NCBI GenBank assembly: GCA_963743575.1
Contig: CAVUQC010000007.1
Coordinates: 806,001 to 870,000 of the forward strand
Origin: DASUPK01 sp963743575
Lineage (GTDB): Bacteria > Actinomycetota > Thermoleophilia > Solirubrobacterales > 70-9
Length of the DNA: 64,000 bases
Direction of reading: 5' to 3'
Below, piece after piece: positions 1 to 9,269 of this stretch (positions within the stretch are counted from its first letter, which is position 1; each line of letters opens with the position of its first letter). A program made the position numbers and the translations under genes. The notes under the pieces were generated by a model. The model was not told the DNA's origin. It searched no databases and saw only the letters and a program-made list of their open reading frames with translations.

Positions 1-509
1 GGGTGATCCGCCAGCATTCCGATGGAAGGGCGATCACCCTGGCCACGCTCGGCCCGGGGGCGATCTTCGGAGAGCTCGCGATGCTCGATGGCGAGCGCCG
101 CTCCGCCAGCGTGGAGGCCGCCGAGAACACGGAGCTGCTCGCGCTGCCGGCGATCGACATGCGCACGCTGATCCGCCAGCACCCCGAGATGGCCGAGAAG
201 CTGATCGTGGCGCTCACGCGGCGCCTGCGGGAGGCGAACGAGCGCATCGCTCGCCAGTCCTTCCAGACCGTGCCGAGCCGCGTCGCGGGCGTGCTCACCC
301 AGCTGCTCGCGGAGGAGGCCGTCACACCCCTGGTCAGGGACGGCGTCACGATTCGGCTGAGGCAATCGGACCTCGCCCAGATGGCAGGCACCTCGCGCGA
401 GAGCGTCAGCCGCTTCCTCGCCACGCTCGAACGGGCCGGGGTCGTCCAGGTGGGACGGGGCCGGGTGACGGTGATCGAGCCGGAGCGCCTCGACGCCTAC
501 ATCTTCTAG
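1..509 (+). CDS. Crp/Fnr family transcriptional regulator, 5'-truncated by window edge
   Basis: The visible 168 residues hold the second half of a cyclic-nucleotide-binding beta-barrel (the GAIFGELAMLDGERRSASV stretch is the typical phosphate-binding-cassette region), a long dimerisation helix, and a C-terminal Crp-type winged helix-turn-helix (LAQMAGTSRESVSRFLATL). The family is usually about 220-230 residues, so roughly 60 are missing upstream; the GTG at position 3 is an internal codon, not a start. Glu is present in the GELA motif, which in cAMP-binding members contacts the ribose, but ligand identity cannot be inferred. The gene ends 31 bases before the isoaspartyl methyltransferase gene and could be cotranscribed with it. 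Confidence 0.93.
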   Translation, partial: VIRQHSDGRAITLATLGPGAIFGELAMLDGERRSASVEAAENTELLALPAIDMRTLIRQHPEMAEKLIVALTRRLREANERIARQSFQTVPSRVAGVLTQLLAEEAVTPLVRDGVTIRLRQSDLAQMAGTSRESVSRFLATLERAGVVQVGRGRVTVIEPERLDAYIF

Positions 510-540
510 GGGGACCAGGCCTGCTGCCGCCTCTGATCTG

Positions 541-1209
541 ATGGCGATGCCGTCTTACACAGACCAACGACTCCGCATGGTGGAGCGCCAGCTGCGCCAC
601 CGCGGCATCAGCGACGAGCGCGTGCTCGCCGCCATGGCTGCCGTGCCCCGCGAGCACTTCGTCCCGGAGCAGGTCCGGGAGAGCGCCTACAACGACTCGG
701 CGCTCCCCATCGGCCACGAGCAGACCATCTCCCAGCCCTGGGTGGTGGCGGCGATCTGCCAGGCGCTGAGCCTCGACGGCGACGAGGTGGTACTCGAGAT
801 CGGAACCGGGTCCGGATATTCGGCGGCCGTGCTGGCGAGGCTGGCACGGCGCGTGATCAGCGTCGAGCGGGTGCCGGAGCTCGGCGAGGCCGCGCGGCTC
901 AGGCTCGCGGAGCTCGGGGTCGACAACGCCGAGGTGGTCGTCGGGGATGGCAGCAGGGGTCACCCCGACGAGGCGCCCTACGAGGGCATCGCCGTCCACG
1001 CCGCCACCCCGGAGGCTCCCCACAGCCTGATCGCGGAGCTCGCGCCCGAGGGACGGCTGGTCGTCCCGATCGCAACCAGCTCCGCCGACCTGCTGGTCGC
1101 CTTCATCCGCGAGAACGGTGAGCTGCGCCAGGAGACGATCGGCCCGTGCAGATTCGTCCCCCTGATCGGCGTCGAGGGCTTCAACCCACCCGGAATTGAT
1201 GACGGGTAG
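541..1209 (+). CDS. pcm: Protein-L-isoaspartate O-methyltransferase
   Basis: This 222-residue cytoplasmic SAM-dependent methyltransferase repairs L-isoaspartyl residues in damaged proteins. The PCMT signature GHEQTISQPW lies at residues 58-67 and the SAM-binding motif I (EIGTGSGYS) at 86-94; length matches the family. ATG at 541 is used here but ATG at 547 (MPSYTDQ) is equally possible, because no clear Shine-Dalgarno separates them. The stop codon TAG (1207-1209) is also the first half of a TAGGCT hexamer that sits six bases before the next gene's GTG, so the downstream ASCH gene may have its own leaderless promoter inside the end of this gene. Confidence 0.95.
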   Translation: MAMPSYTDQRLRMVERQLRHRGISDERVLAAMAAVPREHFVPEQVRESAYNDSALPIGHEQTISQPWVVAAICQALSLDGDEVVLEIGTGSGYSAAVLARLARRVISVERVPELGEAARLRLAELGVDNAEVVVGDGSRGHPDEAPYEGIAVHAATPEAPHSLIAELAPEGRLVVPIATSSADLLVAFIRENGELRQETIGPCRFVPLIGVEGFNPPGIDDG

Positions 1210-1218
1210 GCTCGCCGG

Positions 1219-1623
1219 GTGAACTCCGCCCTCTACGTCCTCAACTTCTACTCGCCCGTCTTCGTCGACCAGCTGCGCAGCGGCAGGAAGACGGCGACGA
1301 TCCGGCTGGGCGACAAGTCCCGCAAGTACAAGCGGGGCCAGGTCGTCTGGATCACGATCGGCTACCGCCATCAGGCGCGGGAGAAGATCTTCGCCGCCGT
1401 GATCGACGACGTCGAGGTGAAGAAGGTCTCCGAGCTCTCGCCCCGCGACATCGAGCACGACAACCCGGAGTTTCGGCGGCCCGAGGAGACGGTGGACTTC
1501 CTGGAGAAGATCTACACGCGCCCCGTCGGCGAGGACGACACGGTGACCGTGATCCGTTTCTCGCAGATCGTCGAAAGACCGTCGACGCAATTTGGCAACG
1601 GAGAAACGCCATCCCGCAACTGA
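1219..1623 (+). CDS. ASCH domain protein
   Basis: This 134-residue protein opens with an ASCH-like fold signature: FYSPVFVDQLRSGRKTATIR followed by basic KSRKYKRGQ and VVWITIG. ASCH domains are PUA-like RNA/nucleoside-binding modules; some have N4-acetylcytidine amidohydrolase activity, but I cannot assign that here. GTG at 1219 is chosen because TAGGCT at 1207-1212 precedes it by six bases, fitting a leaderless transcript. The C-terminal tail (about residues 118-134) is low complexity. Confidence 0.8.
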   Translation: MNSALYVLNFYSPVFVDQLRSGRKTATIRLGDKSRKYKRGQVVWITIGYRHQAREKIFAAVIDDVEVKKVSELSPRDIEHDNPEFRRPEETVDFLEKIYTRPVGEDDTVTVIRFSQIVERPSTQFGNGETPSRN

Positions 1624-1653
1624 CGCCGCTCGCGCGGGTGGCGCCGCGGGCCA

Positions 1654-2126
1654 ATGGGTGAATACCGCTTCCTCACAACCTGGCTGCTCGAGGCCCCGCG
1701 CGAGCGCGTCTGGGACGCGATCTACGAATCCGAGCGCTGGCCGGACTGGTGGCACGGTGTCCTCGAAGCCGACAAGCTCGAGGAGGGAGACGAATCGGGC
1801 GTCGGGCAATACGGGCGCTATGTCTGGAAGTCGAAGCTGCCGTACAAGCTCGAGTTCTTCGTGCGGACCACCCGGGTCGAGAAGCCCTATCTGCTGGAGG
1901 GCAAGCCGAGGGCGAGCTCGCCGGCGTCGGCCGCTGGCGCCTGTTCGAGCGGGACGGGGTGACGGCCGCTCTCTACGAGTGGAACGTGCGCACGACCAGG
2001 TCGTGGATGAACCTGCTGGCGCCGCTGGCGCGACCGGTCTTCGCGGTCAATCACGACTACGTGATGCGGAACGGCGGCCACGGGCTCGCCAAGCTGCTCG
2101 GCGCCCCGCTGCTGGCCATTGACTAG
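1654..2126 (+). pseudogene. SRPBCC/polyketide-cyclase family gene with a single-base frameshift
   Basis: The first frame (ATG 1654) gives a typical SRPBCC start: TTWLLEAPRERVWDAIYES, WPDWWHGV, and a strand ending YLLEGK. Coding then continues one frame over as AEGELAGVGRWRLFE through to a stop at 2126. Restoring one G at about 1905 (aagccgag to aaggccgag) gives an intact protein of about 157 residues, the normal size for this ligand-binding START-like fold. The first frame otherwise stops at 1962. Ligand and role are unknown. The break is either a sequencing/assembly error or a recent null mutation; clean codon structure on both sides favours error or very recent loss. Confidence 0.8.
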
Positions 2127-2155
2127 CCGGTAACGGCCCGGCACCGCTCTCTGGC

Positions 2156-2161
2156 TACAAT
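2156..2161 (+). promoter_or_regulatory. Putative -10 element of groESL promoter
   Basis: TACAAT lies 11 bases upstream of the CIRCE element, placing the expected transcription start at about 2168, just before the operator. No convincing -35 hexamer is seen at the expected 17-base spacing. Confidence 0.5.
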
Positions 2162-2172
2162 CGGGACGCTGG

Positions 2173-2199
2173 CTGGCACTCTCCTACTGAGAGTGCCAA
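2173..2199 (+). promoter_or_regulatory. CIRCE element (HrcA operator)
   Basis: CTGGCACTC, a nine-base spacer, and GAGTGCCAA form the classic CIRCE inverted repeat (consensus TTAGCACTC-N9-GAGTGCTAA), with G:C variants in both arms that preserve the symmetry. It lies between the -10 element and groES, so HrcA binding would block transcription until heat shock. hrcA itself is not in this window. Confidence 0.95.
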
Positions 2200-2226
2200 A
2201 ACCAATTCCCGCTAGGAGGAATGCCG

Positions 2227-2514
2227 ATGAAGCTGAAGCCGCTAGGCGACCGCCTGATCGTTCAGGCAGTCGAGGAGGAAGAGACGACCGCAAGCGGGAT
2301 CGTCCTTCCCGACACAGCGAAGGAGAAGCCGCAGAAGGGCAAGGTGCTCGCTGTCGGCGACGGAGAGGTCAAGGAGGACGGCTCACGCCGCCCCCTCGAC
2401 GTGAGTGAGGGCGACGAGGTCCTCTACTCCAAGTACGGAGGCACCGAAATCACTGTCGACGGCGACGAGCTGCTCGTCCTGCGCGAGGCCGATGTGCTCG
2501 CGAAGGTCGGCTAG
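2227..2514 (+). CDS. groES: Co-chaperonin GroES
   Basis: This about 95-residue lid protein caps the GroEL chamber. The GroES signature KPLGDRLIVQAVEEEETTASG, the mobile loop (TASGIVLPDTAKEKPQ) and the C-terminal LVLREADVLAKV strand are all present. ATG 2227 is preferred over ATG 2221 because AGGAGG at 2214-2219 is seven bases from 2227 but abuts 2221. It sits directly downstream of a CIRCE operator and 66 bases before groEL, forming a heat-shock operon. Confidence 0.96.
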   Translation: MKLKPLGDRLIVQAVEEEETTASGIVLPDTAKEKPQKGKVLAVGDGEVKEDGSRRPLDVSEGDEVLYSKYGGTEITVDGDELLVLREADVLAKVG

Positions 2515-2580
2515 TCCCACACTTATGACGCCGCTCCTCGGCTTCGTGTCCGGAGCGGCTTGGAAGGAGGAAGCACACAT

Positions 2581-4218
<1,638 letters not shown>

Positions 4219-4261
4219 GGACTACGCTTGCCGTAACAGGCGAGTGTGTTCAAGTGTTTCG

Positions 4262-4294
4262 AGAGGCCCGGCTCACGCCGGGCCTCTTGCTTTT
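4262..4294 (+). terminator. Intrinsic terminator of groESL
   Basis: An 11-base-pair stem (AGAGGCCCGGC / GCCGGGCCTCT) with a four-base TCAC loop is followed by a T-rich run (TTGCTTTT). It ends two bases before the stop of the convergent SDR gene. Confidence 0.9.
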
Positions 4295-4295
4295 C

Positions 4296-5183
4296 CTAAC
4301 CCTGGGTGCCCAGCACCGTGCCCATCGGGCGCGGCTCGATCCCGAGATGCTCTGCGTCGGCCGTTCCGCGCTCGCTCGTCATCGGCACCTCCATCAGCTC
4401 GGCCTCCTCCCAGGTGGCGAACACCGACGGGCCTGCCAGCAGCTCGAGCGCCCGGAGCCCGCTGCGAACGAACGGGAGCGGCACGTGGAGGAGAGGGCGA
4501 CTCCTGCCGGTGGCCTCCAGCACGCTCTCGACGATGTCGTCATAGGAGAGGACCTCGGGCCCGGCGAGCTCGTAGCGGCCGTTGGCCTCACCCGCCGGCC
4601 CCCCGTTCACGGAGGCGGTGACACAGCGAGCCACGTCGCGGGCCCAGATCGGCTGGTAGCGCGCATGGCCCGAACCGGACACCGGGACCGCCGGCAACAG
4701 CGCCAGGCGCTGGAGCAGCGTGATCCAGGGATCTCCCGGCCGGTAGACGATCGACGGCGCGAAGACCGTGGTGTCGAGCGGGGACTCCCTCACGGCCCGC
4801 TCCGCGACCGCCTTGGAGCGGAAGAACCTCGTTCGCTGAAACGGTGTGGCGTTCATCGCCGAGAAGAAGACGAATCGCTTCACCCCGGCCCGCTCGGCGC
4901 GTCTCAGCAGGCGTTCCGTGGCCAGTCCGTTGATCTCCTCGATCGTCCCTCCGGGCTGGTCCCTGATCGTCGCCGCCAGATGGATGACGGTCTCGACTCC
5001 GCGCATCGCGTGGCGAATGGAGAGCGGATCGCGGAGGTCGCCGAGCGTGATCTGAACGTCCACTCGGTGCTCCCCGAGCTTTCTGGGGTCGCGGACGAGC
5101 ACGCGCACCCGATGACCGGCGTCGAGCAACTCGGGCAGGAGCTCTCCACCGACCACGCCGGTTGCTCCCGTTAGCAGAATCAC
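4296..5183 (-). CDS. NAD(P)-binding atypical SDR protein (NDUFA9/NmrA-like)
   Basis: This 295-residue Rossmann protein has the N-terminal dinucleotide motif TGATGVVGG at residues 5-13, the IHLAA segment, and the RFVFFSAM strand typical of atypical extended SDRs of the NDUFA9/NmrA group. Such proteins often lack the YxxxK catalytic pair and act as redox sensors or quinone/isoflavone-type reductases; the substrate is unknown. GTG 5183 has TAAGGT at 5190-5195 six bases upstream (minus strand), pointing to a leaderless transcript. It diverges from the ferredoxin gene. Confidence 0.85.
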   Translation of the reverse strand: MILLTGATGVVGGELLPELLDAGHRVRVLVRDPRKLGEHRVDVQITLGDLRDPLSIRHAMRGVETVIHLAATIRDQPGGTIEEINGLATERLLRRAERAGVKRFVFFSAMNATPFQRTRFFRSKAVAERAVRESPLDTTVFAPSIVYRPGDPWITLLQRLALLPAVPVSGSGHARYQPIWARDVARCVTASVNGGPAGEANGRYELAGPEVLSYDDIVESVLEATGRSRPLLHVPLPFVRSGLRALELLAGPSVFATWEEAELMEVPMTSERGTADAEHLGIEPRPMGTVLGTQG

Positions 5184-5231
5184 CTCGCCACCTTAGCCGC
5201 GTCCACCCACGCGCCGAGGCGCCGCCTCGCC

Positions 5232-5268
5232 TAAACTGTCGCCTTCCGCGGCGCCCGTTGGGCGCCGC
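5232..5268 (+). promoter_or_regulatory. Putative ferredoxin promoter with 5'UTR hairpin
   Basis: TAAACT (5232-5237) is a plausible -10. It is followed by an eight-base-pair hairpin (GCGGCGCC 5248-5255 / GGCGCCGC 5261-5268) in what would be the leader, then a GGAAAGGA ribosome binding site ahead of GTG 5305. Confidence 0.45.
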
Positions 5269-5304
5269 AAACGCAATCGAGACCTGGGAAAGGAATAGAC
5301 GCCA

Positions 5305-5571
5305 GTGGCATACGTCATCGCAGAGCCCTGCATCGGGCAGAAGGACAATTCCTGCGTAGAGGTCTGCCCCGTGGACTGCATCCATCCGACGCCGGACGAG
5401 CCCGACTACGACAACGTCGAACAGCTCTACATCGACCCGGACGAGTGCATCGACTGCGACGCATGCGTCGAAGCCTGCCCCGTCGACGCGTGCTTCGCCG
5501 AGGACCAGCTCCCCGAGGAGTGGTCCAAGTACACGCAGATCAACCTCGATTACTACAAGAGCAAGGCCTAG
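5305..5571 (+). CDS. fdxA: Seven-iron (3Fe-4S/4Fe-4S) ferredoxin
   Basis: This small 88-residue electron carrier has two cluster motifs. The first (C9, C17, C21-Pro) has the CX7CX3CP spacing of a 3Fe-4S site in seven-iron ferredoxins. The second (CIDCDACVEACP, CX2CX2CX3CP) is a 4Fe-4S site. The N-terminus AYVIAEPCIGQKDNSCVEV is typical of actinobacterial FdxA. The GTG start follows a GGAAAGGA site at 5287-5294. The redox partner is not evident from its neighbours. Confidence 0.95.
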   Translation: MAYVIAEPCIGQKDNSCVEVCPVDCIHPTPDEPDYDNVEQLYIDPDECIDCDACVEACPVDACFAEDQLPEEWSKYTQINLDYYKSKA

Positions 5572-5600
5572 CCTCGTTCACCTGAGTAAGGGGTCGCCGC

Positions 5601-6008
5601 ATGCGCTTGAGGGGTATTGCTTTTCTCGCAGCGGGGGCACTGCTCTTGGGTGGTGGCGCTGCGGCCGTGGATGCACAGGGATCGCCCGGGGCGACTGCGG
5701 CCGGTCAGAAGACCTGGGCCAAGTTCAGCGGCGGCCACGTCTACAAGCCCGGAACGCTCTTCTTCGGGGCTCACGAGGTGATCACCGACGTGCACTGGTC
5801 AAAGTGGGGCAAGAAGATCGCCCGCGCCACCGGGACCTACCAGGTGAACAGCTGCATCCCTGACTGCGCAGACGGGACAATCACTCCGACGCCGGCGAAG
5901 ATCATTCTCACCGGCCGGGAGCGTTGTGGCAGCCGCTTCGTCTTTCGGCACTTGAAGGTCTACTTCTCCGGCCACAAACGCACGTCCCTGCCGTTCTGCA
6001 AGACCTGA
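5601..6008 (+). CDS. Small secreted protein of unknown function
   Basis: The 135-residue product has a clear signal peptide (MRLRGIAFLAAGALLLGGGAA, cleavage likely after VDA near residue 25) and four cysteines (in SCIPDCAD, ERCGS and PFCKT) that could form two disulfides in the exported domain. I recognise no family. The ferredoxin stop codon lies in a TAGCCT hexamer (5569-5574) that could be its -10, and AAGGGG near 5586 its ribosome binding site, so it may be transcribed separately from the ferredoxin gene. Confidence 0.75.
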   Translation: MRLRGIAFLAAGALLLGGGAAAVDAQGSPGATAAGQKTWAKFSGGHVYKPGTLFFGAHEVITDVHWSKWGKKIARATGTYQVNSCIPDCADGTITPTPAKIILTGRERCGSRFVFRHLKVYFSGHKRTSLPFCKT

Positions 6009-6085
6009 GCGACGGGGCCTGGGGAGGAACGCTGCCTGGGGCCGAAAGTCCGGTACCCAGTTCTAGGACATCCGGCTAGAACGGC

Positions 6086-6105
6086 TCAGATAATTGGGTA
6101 TCTGA
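6086..6105. promoter_or_regulatory. Inverted repeat upstream of CAP-domain gene
   Basis: TCAGATA, six bases, TATCTGA form a perfect seven-base-arm inverted repeat 25 bases before the CAP gene start. It could be an operator; no T-run follows, so a terminator is unlikely. Confidence 0.35.
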
Positions 6106-6129
6106 TCGCCTGCGCCGATTCAGCAGGTG

Positions 6130-6696
6130 ATGAGGAATTCAGCCCGCACCGGACTTCTCGCCGCGATCACCGCCCTGGCACTGGCGCTCGCAATCCCCGC
6201 GGTGGCAAGCGCCTCCGACCCCTACGCCAACCTCCTTGCGCCCGAATCCGTCTGCCCGGGACAGTCGGATGCCTCCCTTCCGGCCGCCGCCCAGGAGCGG
6301 ACCATGGTGTGCCTACACCGCTACGCGCGGAATCACCAGCACCTCTCGGGCCTGAGCGTTTCGAAGCAGCTGCGCGGCTCGGCGGCCCGTAAGGCGCACG
6401 ACATCAGGCGTTGCCATCAGTTCAGCCACTACGCCTGTGGCCGCAACGCCTTCTACTGGGAGCAGAGGACTGGATTCTTCAGAGGCACCTACGGCGCCGG
6501 AGAGAACCTGGCGCTCACCTACGGGGAGGACGCCTCCCCCCGCGGGACGATGGATCTCTGGCTCAACTCGCCCGAGCACCGCAGCAACCTGCTCAACCCG
6601 CGCTACCGGAACGTCGGAATGGCCCTGGTCACCGGCTCGTTCGAGGGCAACAGCGGCGCCCACATCTGGGTCGCGGAATTCGGCTACCACCACTAG
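6130..6696 (+). CDS. Secreted CAP (SCP/PR-1) domain protein
   Basis: After a signal peptide (about residues 1-29, ending VASAS) the protein carries a bacterial CAP fold: HQFSHYACG, GAGENLA, and the C-terminal WLNSPEHRSNLLNP and NVGMA motifs with conserved His and Glu. CAP proteins are extracellular and bind lipids or small ligands or act on other proteins; the target here is unknown. ATG 6130 follows a GTG at 6127 in the same frame. Its TAG stop shares the tetranucleotide CTAG (6693-6696) with the stop of the convergent glycosyltransferase gene. Confidence 0.88.
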   Translation: MRNSARTGLLAAITALALALAIPAVASASDPYANLLAPESVCPGQSDASLPAAAQERTMVCLHRYARNHQHLSGLSVSKQLRGSAARKAHDIRRCHQFSHYACGRNAFYWEQRTGFFRGTYGAGENLALTYGEDASPRGTMDLWLNSPEHRSNLLNPRYRNVGMALVTGSFEGNSGAHIWVAEFGYHH

Positions 6697-7910
6697 CTCG
6701 CCGCGGCATAGGCCTCCGTGCTCGGCGCCTGGGCTGGCTCGCTTCTCTCTCGCAGGATCGGCGCGGCGACCAGGCACAGATAGACCAGCAGCAGGGCGTT
6801 CCTGCCCGCGAGCGGCCAGACAAAGCCGCCCGACAGCGAAGCCACTCCGTCGTAGTTCTGAAGCACGATCTGGGTCAGCAGGACCGTGACCAGCAGGACG
6901 AGGTTCTCCTTCGCGAGCCCGTAGGCGCACGCAGAGACCGGCAGGATCCAGAGCAGGAACTGAGGCGACAGCACCGGAGCGAAGACGACGAGGACCGTGA
7001 GCAGCGCCGTGACCAGCGCGAGGTTCGAGGCTCTGGAGCGCCAACCCGCCCAGACGAGCCCCAGGTAGGCGGCCGCTCCGACGACCACCGAGATCCAGCG
7101 TGCGAAGTCCCCGCCGGAGGAGCGGATCTCGAATCCGCCGTGTCCCACCACCGAGGTGATCCCGGGCGAGCCGAGGACGTGTGCGACCTCGAACGGACTG
7201 GCGGCGAGGCTCTCAACCTGGAGGGCTCGCTGCGTGTGATAGGTGATCGCAGATCCGAACTCGTCGCCCATGATGAGCACGGCGGCAGCACAGAGCAGCA
7301 ACGGAATCGCCCCCGCGATCACAACCCTTCTGAGGTTCCGCTCGCCACGCAGCAGGGCCGGATAAAGAAACAGGGGGAATGCCTTGATCGCGACCCCGAT
7401 GGACAGCAAGCCGGACCACGTCGCCGAGCGGCCGCGGTCGCGTGCGAGAACCGCTGCCAGGACGAATAGCGCGGGCACGAGATCGAATCGCTGCAGCGCG
7501 AGCGGCCCGAAGTCGATCAGCGAGTGCTCGAGGACGACGCCTGAGAGGATCACCACGCCGACGGTGTAGATCCCGACCGCCGAGAGGACGCGCTTCGCGT
7601 CCCCCGGCAGCGCCAGCGCGATCAGCACCACCATCCCCAGGTCGAAGGCCAGCATCTCCCACATGAAGCCGTCGACGAAATCCTGGGTGCTGTCGCCGAG
7701 GTAGATCGGGGCGATCAGGACGGGGACCGAGAGAGGCGGGTACTCGATGTCCTGGTCCCTGTAGGGGAGGTCGCCGCCCTTGATCGCCTGCGCCTGAGGC
7801 GCGAAGTCGTTGACGAGGACCGAGGACCAGTCCCCGATCGTCGGGACGAAGACGGCGAGATGAAGAACGCAGACGAGAGCCGCGGCGGTGGCCCGCCAGC
7901 GGATCGGCAT
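6693..7910 (-). CDS. GT87-type integral-membrane mannosyltransferase-like protein
   Basis: The 405-residue protein is polytopic (about 9-11 hydrophobic segments) with an early extracytoplasmic loop rich in acidic residues (the GDLPYRDQDIEYPP region), the hallmark of GT-C enzymes of the GT87/DUF2029 group such as PimE, which use polyprenyl-phosphate-mannose. A polyprenol-phosphate mannose synthase gene lies at 24718-25446 and could supply its donor; that link is inference. It starts five bases after the mrp stop, so the two genes are probably cotranscribed. Confidence 0.8.
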   Translation of the reverse strand: MPIRWRATAAALVCVLHLAVFVPTIGDWSSVLVNDFAPQAQAIKGGDLPYRDQDIEYPPLSVPVLIAPIYLGDSTQDFVDGFMWEMLAFDLGMVVLIALALPGDAKRVLSAVGIYTVGVVILSGVVLEHSLIDFGPLALQRFDLVPALFVLAAVLARDRGRSATWSGLLSIGVAIKAFPLFLYPALLRGERNLRRVVIAGAIPLLLCAAAVLIMGDEFGSAITYHTQRALQVESLAASPFEVAHVLGSPGITSVVGHGGFEIRSSGGDFARWISVVVGAAAYLGLVWAGWRSRASNLALVTALLTVLVVFAPVLSPQFLLWILPVSACAYGLAKENLVLLVTVLLTQIVLQNYDGVASLSGGFVWPLAGRNALLLVYLCLVAAPILRERSEPAQAPSTEAYAAAS

Positions 7911-7915
7911 TCGCG

Positions 7916-9070
7916 CTACTGGACCATCGGCAGCTCGGTGCCGCTGATCCCGCCGCCGTTCGGCGCGGCTGCGGGCGCTGCCTCCGCGCCCTGAAGCAGG
8001 GGAAGCTCGACGGGAGTCATCGCAACGATGCCGCGGGCAGCCTCGCGAATCATCTGGGATGCAGGGGCATCCGGGTCATCGATGACCAGGGGCTTGCCCT
8101 CGTCGGCGTGCTCCCGGAGCTCAGTCGAAAGGGGGACCTTCGCGAGGAGCGGCACATCGAGCTCCTCCGCGAGCAGCTCGCCGCCGCCCTCCCCGAAGAT
8201 CGCGACCCGCTCGCCGTCGGGACCGGTGAAGGCGGACATGTTCTCGATCACGCCGAGCACCTCGAGATCGACCTTCGCCGCCATCTCGGCCGCGCGGCGG
8301 GCGACACTCTGCGCGGCCGGCTGGGGGGTGGTGACGATCGCGATCTTGGCCTGGGGAAGCAGCTGGGCGAGCGTCATGGAGACGTCGCCGGTGCCGGGCG
8401 GCAGGTCGAGCAGCAGGTAGTCCAGCTCATCCCACGCCACGTCCTCGAGGAACTGCTGGATCGCCTTGTGGAGCATCGGGCCGCGCCAGACGACCGCCGC
8501 GTTCTCCTCGACGAAGAAGCCGATCGACATGACGGTGGGCCCCGAGGGGGACACCGGCGGGATGATCTTCCGCTCCGGCGACACATCGGGCTTCTGGTTG
8601 ATGCCCAGCATCCGTGGGATCGAATATCCGTAGACGTCGCAGTCCAGCGCCCCTGCCTTGTGGCCCTCACTGTGGAGAGCCGCGGCGAGGTTGGCGGTCA
8701 TCGTCGACTTGCCGACGCCGCCCTTGCCCGAGGCGATACAGATCACGTTCTTCACCTGGGCCAGCGAACCCTCGGGAAGCTTGGGACGCCCGAGCTTCTG
8801 CTGCAGGTCCGACTTCTCTCCGTCAGAGAGGACGTCGAAGCCCACGGCGACGGTGTTGACACCCTCCAACTCCGAGACGTGCTGCATCACCGCGTTCTGG
8901 AAATGCGAGCGGATCGGACAACCCGGCGTGGTCAGCGAGACGACCACATCGACGCGACCGTCGTCGTGGATGTCGATGGAGCGCACCATCCCGAGCTCGA
9001 CGATGGAACGCCGCAGCTCCGGGTCGATGACCTGGGTCAGCTTCTCTGTGATCTGGTCCTTGGTCGGCAC
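7916..9070 (-). CDS. mrp: Mrp/ApbC-family P-loop ATPase with N-terminal DUF59
   Basis: The 384-residue protein has an N-terminal MIP18/DUF59 domain (about 1-75) and an Mrp ATPase domain with deviant Walker A GKGGVGKST at 115-123 and LLLDLPPGTGDV. Family members carry or transfer Fe-S clusters. The usual CPxC pair after VIENMS is absent: this protein reads ENMSAFTGPDGE, so cluster bridging by that motif is not possible. GTG 9070 is chosen because TACAAT (9079-9084, minus strand) precedes it by eight bases; the reading frame extends upstream to 9211 but with no conserved sequence. Confidence 0.93.
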   Translation of the reverse strand: MPTKDQITEKLTQVIDPELRRSIVELGMVRSIDIHDDGRVDVVVSLTTPGCPIRSHFQNAVMQHVSELEGVNTVAVGFDVLSDGEKSDLQQKLGRPKLPEGSLAQVKNVICIASGKGGVGKSTMTANLAAALHSEGHKAGALDCDVYGYSIPRMLGINQKPDVSPERKIIPPVSPSGPTVMSIGFFVEENAAVVWRGPMLHKAIQQFLEDVAWDELDYLLLDLPPGTGDVSMTLAQLLPQAKIAIVTTPQPAAQSVARRAAEMAAKVDLEVLGVIENMSAFTGPDGERVAIFGEGGGELLAEELDVPLLAKVPLSTELREHADEGKPLVIDDPDAPASQMIREAARGIVAMTPVELPLLQGAEAAPAAAPNGGGISGTELPMVQ

Positions 9071-9118
9071 GGTCGCCCATTGTAGGCGGGGTCGGCCCGC
9101 GGCCCGGCCCGGAACGTG

Positions 9119-9145
9119 AAAACCGGGCCACTGGGGCCCGGTTTT
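9119..9145 (-). terminator. Intrinsic terminator after the octapeptide-repeat gene
   Basis: An 11-base-pair stem (AAAACCGGGCC / GGCCCGGTTTT) with a five-base loop ends in TTTTC on the minus strand. It lies 125 bases past the stop of the repeat-protein gene and 35 bases before the mrp promoter, insulating mrp from upstream transcription. Confidence 0.8.
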
Positions 9146-9269
9146 CGAGGGAGGAGAGGTTGCTGCTTCCCGCTGACACCAACGGCCGCCACAAAAATCG
9201 CGGCCGGTCAACAGTGCCGGCAGGCTTCTCCGGGCGCGCCACCTCTCGAGGGCGGCCCGGGGTAAGCGA

